Positions 45,690-57,397 of a DNA stretch of 64,000 nt are shown in pieces (the stretch's first letter is position 1; each line of letters begins with the position of its first letter). A program made the position numbers and the translations under genes. The DNA lies in assembly GCA_037176845.1 (NCBI GenBank), contig JAYKXP010000017.1, positions 620,001 through 684,000 on the forward strand, written 5' to 3'. Origin of the DNA: Paramarasmius palmivorus. Lineage: Eukaryota > Basidiomycota > Agaricomycetes > Agaricales > Marasmiaceae. The notes beneath the pieces are model-generated. The model made no database searches, was not told where the DNA came from, and was given only the letters and a program-made list of their open reading frames with translations.

Positions 45690-45738
45690 CGTGACCGTTG
45701 CTCCATTTGGCAGGGGAAATCAGTTTTCGCCGTCACTG
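45690..45738 (-). repeat. Right terminal inverted repeat of the MITE
   Basis: Reverse complement of the left arm, ending ...CGCCGTCACTG and followed by TA. Confidence 0.92.
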
Positions 45739-46019
45739 TAGATTGTCGAGGCATAATAAGGGTCAACACTTCTCCGAGTAACTTACGTGACTTTTTGACT
45801 TCTCTCATCACCATCATTACTGCAATTTCGCCCTACTGCGATATCTTTGATTCTTCAAGGCTCCACCATCTGCATCAAGAGACGCGATTCAAATGGAGAG
45901 CATGTGAGTTCCAGAAAAGGAGGTATCAATTCTTGAAACCCATACGGCCCCGGTACAGTATTTAGGCCGTTCCACTTTGAAAAGACGTTCCGATCCCTTC
46001 GCCAATTCCTCCTAGGACG

Positions 46020-48302
46020 ATGTGGTCTCCTGCAAGGTCTCTCGCTGTCTTTGCTCTCGTTTCTTCAGTATATGGGATCCCGACACATGTACGCGAAGAA
46101 GACCTCCAGCGTCGAGATAACACGTCCAACATCGGATCCGACAATCCAGCATACCTGGTTCGATCGCGTCATGGAGCAGTAGCTACGGACAATAGAGTGT
46201 GTTCGGACGTTGGTGTCCAAATACTCAAGGATGGGGGCAATGCTGTGGACGCTGCTATAGCGGCCTCGTTCTGCATCGGTGTCGTAAATCCGTTCTCGTG
46301 AGTCCTGTACATCATGGCCAGTCAGACGATCAAAGTTATTTATGTCCTCTTATTCAGTTCAGGCATTGGAGGAGGCGGCTTCATGACAATTCGTATACCA
46401 GGAAACTCAAGCAATTCGACGTCTGAAGTATGGTCTGTGGACTTCCGCGAGAAGGCGCCGTCAGGATCAAACACTACCATGTTCACGACGGTCGCGAACT
46501 CGTCTCAGATTGGAGGACTGGCTGTTGGGGTTCCTGGAGAGTTGCGCGGGATGCAGACAGCACATGAGAAATTTGGCAAGCTACCCTGGAAGCAACTCGT
46601 CCTTCCGAGCGTAGAGTTAGCAGCTGGGTTCAAGGTTGGCGTAGAGTTGGGTAAACGGATTGCGGTGCGCTATGCTGTTCGTTTTCATCTCGTGATGATG
46701 CTCATATGTGTTACTTCAGCGATTCCCGGACCTGATGCTAAAGAATCCCGACTGGACACCTGTATTTGCCCCAGGAGGCGTTCTCTTGAAGGAAAACGAC
46801 ATCATGCATAGGACAAATTTATCACGAACATTAATGACTATTGCAAACGAAGGAGCCGACGCGTTCTATACGGTACAGCAACTTCTAACAGAGCTCCGAT
46901 TGTAAGGGGAGGCTAATAGTCGGTCATAGGGCTCAATTGCAAGTTCAATTATACGCAAGATCCAAAGCACTGGTGGAATCATGACACAGAAGGATCTCAC
47001 TGATTACCGTGCCAATGCCTATCTTTCGTTGCAAGGGACTTATTTGGACAAGAAGATTTACGTACCCAAAGCACCAACGTCTGGACCAGGTATGATATGT
47101 CATGCGTTTGCTCGAGGCATTTCTAATTAACGTATGCATGCAGTCCTTTTACACATGCTCAACATCATCGAGCACTACAACTTTACGGAACGAACGGACC
47201 TCAATGTGCATAGGCTTGTTGAAGCTATGAAGTTCGGCTTTGCGGCAAGGTGAACACCCTTTCGACAGCTATTTGGTATTCCTGTAACACTTTTCTGCAG
47301 GACAAGACTTAGCGACCCTGCGTTCCGCAACAACACCCAGCTCATAGATGAGGTGCCCACAAAGGAATTTGCTGCTGCAGTTGTCCGTAACATCACCGAC
47401 GTATGTGACTTTCATTTTTAGCAGTTGTTTTCCGCTAATATGGCTTAGGACCGGACGCACCCTCCGGAATACTACAATCCAATCTATGATGTCTCAGTGG
47501 ATCACGGAACGGTAAGTTCAATGTCTGCTCTAGCAGAAAATCAAGCTGACCACAATTGTGTAGCAAAACATAGCTGTAATCGACCAGAATGGCACAGCTA
47601 TATCTCTGACGTCTACAGTCAACTTGAACTTTGGATCGCAGGTGATGGATCCGGAGACTGGAATTATTCTAAACGATGAGGCAAGTTTGCCTGCTGATCT
47701 ATTGCTGTTTATTAGTGACAATCCGGCAGATGGACGACTTCAGTATTCCACAAGGAGCATCTAATGGGTTCGGACTTCGGCCATCACCATGTATGTTCAG
47801 CCATCCATAACTGTAGCCATCTCACTAACCTTCTCTCTCACGACTAGTCAACTATCCAGAACCTGAGAAGAGGCCCCTCTCGTCCACTGTCCCAACCATC
47901 GTCGAAAACATTTCTGACGGGTCAGTCTACCTGGCGGTCGGGGGTTCAGGAGGAACCAACATTCTGTCTTCCGTTTTTCAAGTTATTGTCAACGTTCATG
48001 ATTGGCAAATGAATATTGGAGACGCTATCGAGAGCGGACGAGTTCATGATCAGTTATATCCATTGGAAACAGATGTGGATAACACATATCCAGAAGACCT
48101 GACACAAGGGCTGAGGGAGAGGGGGCATAATGTTACGATTCTGAATGTGAGTCGTGTCGCTTCAGCGATTACGGGTGTGATGAGAGACGAGTTTGGTACC
48201 CTTTTTGGTATGTAAGATTGCTCGGATTAAAAGCTATGGTCACTAAGCCGTTCTACAGCTGCAAGCGACTCGAGGAAAAATGGTATTGCGGCTGGATATT
48301 AG
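46020..48302 (+). CDS. Gamma-glutamyltranspeptidase
   Basis: Secreted or vacuolar Ntn-hydrolase that opens glutathione and moves or hydrolyses its gamma-glutamyl group. It begins M-W-S-P-A-R-S-L-A-V-F-A-L-V-S-S-V-Y-G, a signal or anchor segment. Landmarks in order: R-S-R-H-G-A-V-A-T-D-N; L-K-D-G-G-N-A-V-D-A-A-I-A; G-I-G-G-G-G-F-M-T-I-R; V-D-F-R-E-K-A-P; G-V-P-G-E-L-R-G. The autocleavage/nucleophile Thr is in V-D-H-G-T-Q-N-I-A-V-I-D, followed by T-S-T-V-N-L-N-F-G-S. Then L-N-D-E-M-D-D-F-S and P-L-S-S-T-V-P-T-I-V complete the small subunit, followed by the G-G-S-G-G-T oxyanion strand. All exon joins tested keep frame, so the gene looks intact. It runs convergently with P450-A, 143 bases apart. 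Confidence 0.93.
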
Positions 48303-48445
48303 GATACCGAAGGAACCAAAGTATAAGTCGTTCGTCACGATTAGCCCTGGATATAATACATGTCATGAAATAAATAATCTAATCTGCGGCTTCCTCAAGC
48401 AGCGTTCAAGCTGGTGCCAATTCGAAAAAGAATGATGAGGTGTAA

Positions 48446-50591
48446 TCAATTCGTTATCTCAGCGAGGAGAGCTCGAGCTCTAGCTGACCGTGGTGTGATA
48501 GTGCATGGAAACGGACCGGGATTTCTGGGCAACGACCAAAGTTTAATGACCGGAATCGAGCCACAGAGAAAGGACACGCACATGACTATGCCATCGTTAT
48601 ATTCAACGTCATCGACTTCAATGTCGTTTCCTGCTTCGTCTTTGGCTTTGGAGATATTGAAAGTGGCCAAGATACAAGCCATCGCAACCCAAAGAGTGTC
48701 GACCGCTAAATGACGCCCAGCGCATATTCGCCTTCCTGATAGAATCACTGTAAACACGGAGCGAAAAAATAAAACAGATAGCCGATCTGACCGAATCCAA
48801 ATGTGAATGACGCATCACTGCTGTATATACCATCCTCTGTCAGAAATCTCTCAGGAATAAAAGTCTCGGGATCTGGGTATAGGTTTGGGTCCCGAGACAT
48901 AGCCCTGTGTGCGGAGAAGTGTTAGTAACGTGAATACTATCCAGCAATCCAGGAAACTGACCATATGTTTCCAGAAACATAGGTACCTGAAATGAAGACA
49001 TTCATACCTAGTGCCAATCGACGTCTAAGCACTGACCTTTCGGGACGAAATAACCGTTGACTGTGTCGTCGTTCATTGCTGCGTGAAACAGTCCAAGGGG
49101 GGCAATGGGGCGCCAGCGAAGTACTTCTCGGATGATAGCTTCAATATACTGCAATTTGGGCCGGTCTTCCCAAGCTGGTAGTCGTTCATTGCCAAGGAGA
49201 TTGTCAATGTGTTCTTGGGCTCTCTCCTGGACATGCGGATAGCTTGCCATCGCTATAAAAAAAGCTGCCAGAGCTGATATGGTCTGCACACAAAACGAGT
49301 CTAGAGGCAAATATCGCTACAGGAAATGGCGACGCACAGTATCAGCGCCAGCTAAGGCAGCTGTGGTCATTACTCGTAGGACTCTATTCGCTTTACAGGA
49401 CGTACCAGCGTATGCCAGTGCACAGACTCGTTTTATCGTCAACAGTTCTTGTTCATCGTCTCCGCTGTCCGTCCTATACCGCTCTAGATATCTGGCGAGA
49501 AACGACGGCTTTTGAACACCAGAGTTCTGAAGCTGACGTCAATTCCAGGACAGCAGGATCATAAGCAGTGATAGAACGTACGATTTGATCTACCACTAGA
49601 GTGTATGGCTCCTCTACCATGCTTTCTATCCTGTTACGAGCTTCACGGGCACTACGCTGAAACCCGCAACCCGGTAACCATGCAGGAAAGTGGCGCATGA
49701 AAGGAAACATATTCACAACGGAAGCACCAGTTGCACCTAGAGTGAGTAAAGTCTCATTCGCTTTTTCGGCTAAGGTAACGAAGTGGTCATCAGCTGAGGT
49801 TACGTCATGACCATACACGATGCCCATTATAATTGCAGCGGTAAGGCTACTGACGTTAGCAACCCTCGACAACCATTGAAAACAAGGTACATACGTCCGA
49901 ATATGATCCCGAAAGTTGCCTGAATCGTTCAACAAGTTGAGAAGGAGTTCATGTGTCTTTGCCGTGAGGATAGGGAGGTAGCTTGTGGCAGGATCTCGAA
50001 ATCCTTCTTGGAACAGTCGGCGATGTTGGCGCCATGTGCTACCATATGGCATGAACGCTACACGCGGAGAGTTAGTGCCATCGAAAGTTGATCGCGTGTA
50101 GGGACCTTACTGAAGCCATTTCTTGTCCAGCCCATTCTAATGGTGTCGTTGTGAGTCGGGGCACGCAAACTATAGTATATAAAGAACGCACAAATCGATC
50201 ATTGGCACCTGTGGACGGTCCGAGTAAATGAGTGATCGTTTGTCGAATAATTCGTGTGCGAGTTCACGAGAATTCACAATCATCATATGTTGCCCAAAAA
50301 CTTCGAAATGAACCAAGTCTTCGCCTATGGGATGAGTTAGATTAGATTCAAAAAACACATTTTGGAAGAGGAGGATATATCGCCACCATATAAACGACTC
50401 CATTCTAGATACACCTTCCACGGTTTAGATGAAGGTATGTCGAGAGCATTTCCAATAATTGGCCACGGTTTAGGTCCAGGAGGATAGCTTACGGAGCGCT
50501 TTGTCGATCTGATGATGTATCTTGCCAAAGCGACCACGCCGCAGGTCAGCGGAAAGAGGAGCAACAGGTCGTAACAAATAGAGGCGAACAT
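48446..50591 (-). CDS. Cytochrome P450, copy A (CYP5144-like)
   Basis: Membrane-bound heme monooxygenase. M-F-A-S-I-C-Y-D-L-L-L-L is the ER anchor, followed by Y-P-P-G-P-K-P-W-P-I-I-G-N. F-M-P-Y-G-S-T-W-R-Q-H-R-R-L-F-Q-E-G-F is the C-helix region. The I-helix is A-G-A-D-T-T-I-S-A-L, spliced from two exons. E-V-L-R is the E-x-x-R, then P-E-R-F. The heme loop F-G-F-G-R-R-I-C-A-G-R-H has a phase-1 intron after F-G-F-G. The C-terminus is P-G-P-F-P-C-T-I-T-P-R-S. All tested joins keep frame. The layout and wording resemble basidiomycete CYP5144 and OrdA-like enzymes; substrate unknown. A TTTAAAG motif lies 42-48 bases upstream. First of three tandem copies. Confidence 0.9.
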
Positions 50592-50814
50592 GCGACGCGG
50601 GAGGAACTAGGCAGATACTTCTATCTCCTGGGCTTTAAATCTGATTAGTAAAGAAGGTTTGATTAATTATGGTTAGCAACCGTGAAGGGGTATCGTCTTG
50701 TGCGGCTTAGTCTAATCTCTGATCTGAATAGAAAACATGTCACGAGTGTGGTTGAGCACTGGTTGAGCTCTAAATTCTTGTTATGAGATGAATTTGCGAG
50801 AATGGAGATCGTAT

Positions 50815-52926
50815 TCAATCGGCCAACTGTGCAACTAAAGCTCGTGCTCTATCTGACCTTGGTGTGATACTACAAGAAAACGGTCCCGGGGTGCTAGGAA
50901 GAAATTGATTGAATGACAAGGCCTGAATTCAACAGGGAGAACGTACGAAACAATGCCCACGGTATACTCGGCATCAGGTTCGACCTCAGCTCCTGCTTCG
51001 TCTTTGGCCTTGGAGATGTCGAAGACAGCCAAAATACAAGCCATAGCAGCCCATAATGTGTTTATCGCCAGGTGTCTTCCGGGGCAAATTCGCCTGCCTA
51101 TGGATGGAGCGTAAGCTTTCAAAGTTGGTATTCAAGACATAAGTATTGACCGAAACCAAAAGTGAACACCATATCTTCATTGTTGCAGATTCCATCCTCT
51201 GTTAGGAATCTCTCTGGAACAAATTCCTCGGGATCAGGATACAAAGTGGGATCTCGTGTCATGGCCCTATCGGACGCGTAAACAGGCTGACCGTGAGATG
51301 CGGAGCGAACAAATACCATATATTGCCGGAGATAGCAGTTCCTAGAAGCCATATTCAGTCGGAACCAAGGACCCTCAACAGTGCTGCAAATACAAACCTT
51401 TCGGGATGAAGTATCCGTTGACCATGTCATCGCTCAGGGTCGAATGAAAGAATCCAAGGGTTGTGACAGGTCTCCATCTGAATGTCTCCCGCATAATGGC
51501 CTCCACATACTGTAAATCGGAACGGTCTCCCCAGGTCGGAAGTCGTGCTCCATCAAGCAGATCGTCGATCTGTTCCTGTGCTTTTCTCTGTACATGCGGA
51601 TGTCTTGCCATTGCCAGGAAGAACGATGCAAGCGCTGATATAGTCTGTAGCGCTTACTATAGGTAAGTGAATAGCAGGCCGACGATTGATAGCGTACGGT
51701 ATCGGCTCCGGCTGCCTGGAGTGGTCAATTAAAGTTCTTCGGATGAAAGAAACATTCATACCGGCGTATGCAAACCCGCAGACTTGTTTTATCATCGACA
51801 GTCCCTGGTCGTCGTTGTCCTGAACTCTATACTGGTCCAAATATCTGGCGAGTAACGAAGGCTTCTGACACCCTGTATTCTGGAGCCAATGTCAATCAGT
51901 ACAAGGGCGTCGGAACTGATACTGGAACATACGATACGATCAATGACAAGGGAATATGGCTTCTCTACCATGTCATTAACTTGGCCTCGGGCTTCGCGTA
52001 GGATACGCAGGAACCCAAACCCTGGAAGCCACGCAGGAAGGTGGCGCGTGAAAGGTAGCATGTTGACAATGGCTGCGGAGGTTGTAGATGAAAGAGTCGT
52101 TAGAGGCACATTTGCCTTCTCTGCTAAATCGACGAAATAGTCGTTGCTTGAAGCTACGTCGTGCCCATATACAATACCCATGATTGTAGCAGCAGTGAGC
52201 CTGTGGAAAGTAATCAGTGTCTGAAAAATAGATGCCGAAACGAAGACACTGACGTTCGTATGTGAGCACGAAAGTTGGCTGGATCCTTCAGCAAATTGAC
52301 GAGGAGTTGATGTGTTTTCTCCATCTGAATGGGGAGATGTTCTGCGGCAGATTCACGAAATCCCTCTTGAAATAATCGGCGATGCTGGCGCCAGGTGTCA
52401 CCGTATGGCATGAAGGCTGCGTGTGTATTGAAACGATGATATCAAATGACCATGAACAGAGCTCTTACCGATACCAATATCTGTCCACCCCATTCTAACC
52501 ATCCGATGAGCATCAATATGACAAGACTGAACGATGTAAAACACACATGTCAACCACTGGAACAACGGGTCGGTCCGAGTAAATAAGAGAACGTTTTTCA
52601 AACAATTCGTGCGCGAGTTCGCGAGAGTTTACAACCGCCATATGTTGCCCAAACACCTCAAAATGAACGATGTCTTGACCTGTCAAATATATCAGGCTGA
52701 AAAGAATAATTTCAACAAGAGATAATATCGTACCATATAAACGACCCCAATTCTGATAAACCTGTGGTGCATTTTTTGAAGGGATATCAAGCACATTTCC
52801 AATGAGTGGCCAGGGCTTTGGACCTGGAGGATAACGTGGAATAGGCCGTTTCTTCAAATACCATCCCAGAACGATAGCGATGAGACTTGAGCCGAAGATG
52901 TGGATTAGACTGTAAGCCATCTGCAT
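50815..52926 (-). CDS. Cytochrome P450, copy B (CYP5144-like)
   Basis: Tandem paralogue of copy A, same orientation and intron plan. M-Q-M-A-Y-S-L-I-H-I-F-G-S-S-L-I is the anchor; Y-P-P-G-P-K-P-W-P-L-I-G-N follows. An intron near 52738-52682 stays open when unspliced, but the join to G-Q-D-I-V-H-F-E-V-F-G matches paralogues. F-M-P-Y-G-D-T-W-R-Q-H-R-R, E-T-F-R-W-R-P, P-E-R-F, and F-G-F-G-R-R-I-C-P-G-R-H are all present. A last intron (GTACGT...CTAG) replaces a read-through frame so that the protein ends in P-G-P-F-S-C-S-I-T-P-R-S-D-R-A-R-A-L-V-A-Q-L-A-D at 50815. A TATAAAG motif (52959-52953) lies upstream. The frame before the first Met is not open far, so the start is secure to within two Mets. 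Confidence 0.9.
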
Positions 52927-54378
52927 GAAGGGGAGTTGCGATGTCTTCAGAACTTTATAGCTAGTTGAGTGCGATCAATATGGGACGATGATGTTATTGC
53001 TCTATTCATTAGAGTACGATGAAGTAAGGCGTTTTGACAGATACCTAGAAAAGTGTAAATTGAGGCTGTCAGTGCATGATAATAGTTACTGACGTGAGCG
53101 CAAGCTAGGCGAGTTGGACTATGCCGAGGAACCCAATTTCCCCAATACATGGACTTTTCAAAAGCTTTTAGAAGTGTTTTTGTTTTGGTTATTGGCCTAT
53201 CTCCGATAAGACCCCCTCTGGCAGCCAGATCTGGTTTGAGTCAATGGCTACATGAGAAAGTCTAGCGTCGGTCTGACATACCACGAACGATCACAAGGCT
53301 TCTCCCCACTCCGGTTAGCGCACTTTCATCCCTGCGCCTGCCCAAAAATTGCCAAAACGATTTGATGTTTTTGTCGCGAATTATTCACGGGTGAGAAGGG
53401 AGCTGTGCGTTGTAAAATGTTGAATGCTATCTTTGCCCTAAGAGACGTTCATCGCGACAAAGTGTGATTGATGTGTGGTGTTTCAATGTTTGTGCTCGGA
53501 GCTTTTCCCGATTCGGGCTAGCATCTTCATCGGGCCGGCCCCCAGAGCCCCGACCTAGCCCGGACCCACTGCACTCAACAAGATGACAAGAACGCTCATA
53601 CGGAGTCCATTCAAGGAGATTCATACGAGTGACCGAGTCGTTTTCGCACGAAGCGGCAATAAGTTGAGCTCAGCTCTTACTATCATCGCTCACGCCTTGG
53701 TGTTTTGGAGATAATATGAAGACTTCGCAGGCGAATAAGATGTCGAAATTGAGTGATTAGCAGGTGCGTACTCAATACATATACAAATACTAAGTAGCAG
53801 CGACTAATGTATAATGTTTAATCCGAGGAAGCTCATGTACAGTCCAACTTGAACTCTGATCAATATTCGTGCCTGTAAGTTCTTGCAGGCAAGCTTCATG
53901 AATCCATCAACTCCCGTTGACGGACCGTTCATGGATTCTATTGAAACTACGTGAAAAGCGGAGTATAGGAGTGCTGCGATTTGGTTCGCGGGGTTTCGTT
54001 ACTTAATCTTCACCATCGCACACTATGTGCATATGCCGGCCGATGCGCTCGTGTTTGGTTGGTATGAACGCCTACGGAACTCGGCGTGCAGGAGATCTAA
54101 TCTCGATAATGTCTGGATCCCACCGGAAAAACTTGTCCAACGGATACTCCTTAGAGGATGGGGGGATGTGCGCGAAGGGGTTGCATTGATCCATTCATAC
54201 GGGGAAAAGTGTATTCTGTACAGTCCCGGGCGAGTCTAGGTCGTCTTTTAGAAGACTAGAAGCCCACTTTTGGACCTGGATACTCGCATGTTTGAGCTGC
54301 TAAGGTCGCTCATGTTGCCTGTATGGAGTACACATGATTCACATGGACCATACACATACTGTACAATGCTTGGGTTAT
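52927..54378. other. Intergenic between P450 copies B and C
   Basis: Promoter of copy B at the left, then about 1.3 kb with no recognised gene. A plus-strand frame at 54027-54239 has no family resemblance. Confidence 0.4.
52953..52959 (-). promoter_or_regulatory. TATA box of P450 copy B
   Basis: TATAAAG on the minus strand, about 27-33 bases before the first ATG of copy B. Confidence 0.45.
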
Positions 54379-56482
54379 TTACTGAGCTACATCGGCAAGT
54401 AGAGCCCGAGCCCTGTCTGACCTCGGTGTGATGGCACAAGGAAATGGAACCGGATGGCTGAGCATTCAATGGTAAGTCGGTGACAGCAGATAAGAACCAG
54501 GCCGGACGTACAGAGCAAATCCCCCAGTATAACCGACCTCAATTTCAATATCATTACCGGCTCCATCCCTGGCTTTGGAAATGTCTAAGGTAGCCAGAAT
54601 AGATGCCATCGTGATCCAGAGGGAGTCTGCTGCCATGTGACGACCCGGACAGAGTCGCCTCCCTTACAAAATCGTCAAATATCAGCGCAATCTAATGAGG
54701 AAAGCGTAGAATTCACCGAAACCAAACGTAAACGACACGTCGTCTTCGTTGCATGTACCATCTTCCTTTAGAAATCTTTCGGGATTGAAGCTCTCAGGCT
54801 CCGGATATACACTCGCATCTCGTGTCATAGCCCTATCAAGTATATCGTCAGAGTATGGTTAAAGTGAATGCACATTGCAAGGTGCGACGAACCATATATT
54901 ACCAATAACAGCGGTGCCTGAGCCGAGTTAGACTAAGGGCCCCTTGACATTGATATCACTGACCTTTGGGTACGAAATATCCATCGATCATATCATCGCT
55001 GAGTGTCGAGTGGAAAAACCCAAGAGGCGCTACAGGACCGCCCCATCTGAATGTTTCCCGCATAACTGCCTCCACATACTGCAATCTGGGTCGGTCTTCC
55101 CAGGTCGGAAAACGATCCCCACCGGTAATGAGTTCGTCAATCTGCTTCTGGGCTTTCTTTTGCACATGGGGATGACTCGCCATTGCCATGAAAAATGTAG
55201 AAAGGGCAGATACAGTCTGAGTAGAACAGGTGAGCAAGTACTAGAAGGTGAAAACAGCCACGCACGGTGTCAGCACCAGCTGTCACAATCTAAGTAGTCA
55301 GTGTCTTGAACATAGGTATTCTGCAATGCACGTACCAGCATACGCCGTTGCACAAACTTGCTTGATCATCAGCTCTTGCTCATCCCCACCACCATCAGCT
55401 CTATGTCGATCTAGACTTTTGGCGAGAACCGACGGTTTATGTTTTGCGGACTTCTTGAACCAAACCTTGAGGATCGTTCACGCCAAAAGACAAACCACAT
55501 ACCATGTTGTCTACCATAATAGAATAGGGTTTATTCACCATATCGTTGACCCAGCCCCGACGTTCCCGGACAATGTTTTGAAAACCACAGCCCGGGAACC
55601 AGGCCGGAAGGTAGCGCATGAATGGAAAGACGTTCACGAGAGTAGCGGATGTTGCTGCCCAAGTAAGAAGAGTTCCAACCGCCTTTTCGGCCAAGTCGAC
55701 AAAATAATCATTGTTCGGAGCAACGTCATGCCCGTACATGATACCTATAATAGTTGCAGCAGCCCAACTGCTCAAATCAATAACCCAAGTTCACATTCAA
55801 GATAGAGTGAAACACCTACGTCCGGATATGAGCTCGGAAGTTGTTCGGATCTTTCAGCAGGTTGACAAGGAGTTCGTGGGCTTTCTCCAACTCGATTCGG
55901 TGGTCCTCCGATCCTTCTGCAAAATTTCGCAATCCTTCTTGAAACAATCGACGGTGCTGACGCCACTTTTCACCGTATGGCATGAAGCCTGCAAACCTGA
56001 AGGTCAACAGTGTCTCCTAGATCAGCTCGGAATCCTGACCGAAATCCATGTCCATCCAACCCAATCTATTTCCATTTTTGAGTCAGACACAGAAAGAATA
56101 GATAGCACAACTTACAGATCAACCATTGGAACATACGGACGGTCGGAATAAATACGAGACCGCTTCTCGAACAGTTCGTGAGCGAGTTCTCGAGAGTTTA
56201 CAACCATCATATGTTGTCCGAGCACTTCAAAATGAATTATATCTCGACCTGAAAAGGTCATATCAGAGTCATTGTATTGACTAAGACAGGGAGCATACCA
56301 TATGAGCGACTCCAGTCTGCGTAAACCTTCCATGGCTTGGTCGAAGGTATGTCGAGGGTGTTTCCAATGAGAGGCCAGGGCTTGGGTCCCGGAGGATAGT
56401 GCTTTGTTGGTCTAATGAAATACCGCGTCAAGGAAACGATCGCAATGCAAGTGAGAGCACCAAATAGTAGGCTGTAAGACAT
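54379..56482 (-). CDS. Cytochrome P450, copy C (CYP5144-like)
   Basis: Third tandem paralogue. M-S-Y-S-L-L-F-G-A-L-T-C-I-A-I-V anchor, Y-P-P-G-P-K-P-W-P-L-I-G-N, F-M-P-Y-G-E-K-W-R-Q-H-R-R-L-F-Q-E-G, M-Y-G-H-D-V-A-P-N-N-D-Y-F-V-D, E-T-F-R as E-x-x-R, P-E-R-F, and heme loop F-G-F-G / R-R-L-C-P-G-R-H split by an intron. The last exon ends F-P-C-A-I-T-P-R-S-D-R-A-R-A-L-L-A-D-V-A-Q. Unlike copies A and B, which have R-W-R-P after the K-helix, it reads R-W-G-G-P, one residue longer and without the Arg. Insertion S-E-D-H-R-I-E in the helix C-D region is also private. All joins tested keep frame, so it is probably functional. Confidence 0.88.
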
Positions 56483-57397
56483 CTGAACGAGAACGAGTTG
56501 AGTCAGTGAATGTTCATGTTTGACTCTGCGATGTGTAGTGCTTTATACATGGAAGAAAAATAGGTGAATACTCACAAGGTTTAATGCAAACATGCATGGG
56601 GCCAGCCCGACTAGCCTGACTAGGATAGCTGTTCATTCTTCGTTTTTAGTGGGTGAAATTGAGGCTTATAGAGCGTTGTGGGGCCAGTCTTGGAGTTCGG
56701 CGCATGCTATAGCCAGCACGATCGGGTGCACGGTAGTAATTGCTGGCTTATGACTTGATTGCAAGAGTGATCAGGAATGCAATGTCGGGGCAGCCATGCC
56801 TAGTCTCAGTCGGATGATCACCGGCAGAAAGATGATACTGTAGGTTGAACTAAGCCTCGAAATGAAGGGTGTGAATCAAGACTGACCGCAATGACGCTCC
56901 TCCAAACCATAAACATCCTAGTCTAAGTCTCGGTCTCCAGGACTGATTTCACATCCTCAAATTCAACATCTACCCAAACCATGTCCATCAGAGGCTCTAT
57001 ATCCCATATGGATTATAGATTGTTCATTCCTAGTCCCGCATCGTCAGGAAAAGCCAAGATGTCGCAGTGCAACCGTAGGTAATCTAACCAAAATCAGCCA
57101 TACCCATAGGATTAAAAAAATCCATGCGACCACAATTGTTGAATATGCATGTCGAGCCTGAGCTAACAGGATCTTTGTATGCGAGGTCAAGGACACTGTG
57201 CATATGTTGCAGAGGAATTTGCGCCGATAAACGAGTTGCAGTATCAAGGTGAGGAGCACACGGGCGCTTATAATGTGAATGACTAAACAGACCTCGTTTC
57301 TGGACTGTTCGAGCCCTTTGAACGCCTCTGACATACTCAACTTAAGACTAAAAAATACAACTGATTACCCTATTACGTTCTTCATACCTGGGGCGAC
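56483..57397. other. Intergenic upstream of P450 copy C
   Basis: Promoter of copy C (TATAAAG at 56547-56541 on the minus strand), then the 3' flank of glutathione reductase. A 98-codon minus-strand frame at 57044-57340 has a hydrophobic stretch but no supporting context. Confidence 0.4.
56541..56547 (-). promoter_or_regulatory. TATA box of P450 copy C
   Basis: TATAAAG on the minus strand, 59-65 bases before the ATG. Confidence 0.45.

Larger units (their letters stand above)
45454..45738. mobile_element. MITE with perfect 49-bp terminal inverted repeats, TA target site
   Basis: A 285-bp element bounded by CAGTGACGGCG... and its exact reverse complement. The arms (45454-45502 and 45690-45738) match over 49 bases without a mismatch. 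Each end is flanked by TA (45452-45453 and 45739-45740), the target duplication of Tc1/mariner/pogo transposons. It has no coding capacity, so it would need a transposase made elsewhere. It lies 79 bases after the secreted protein stop codon, in that gene's 3' flank, and 280 bases before the GGT start. Identical arms suggest recent insertion. Confidence 0.9.

Noticed and set aside
54027..54239. 70-codon plus-strand frame between P450 copies
   Set aside because: No domain, no conserved counterpart near the other P450 genes, no promoter motif.
15284..56482. Biosynthetic gene cluster linking the ZF regulators and P450 genes
   Set aside because: No core synthase (PKS, NRPS, terpene or DMAT type) is present, and conserved or unrelated genes lie between the two groups.
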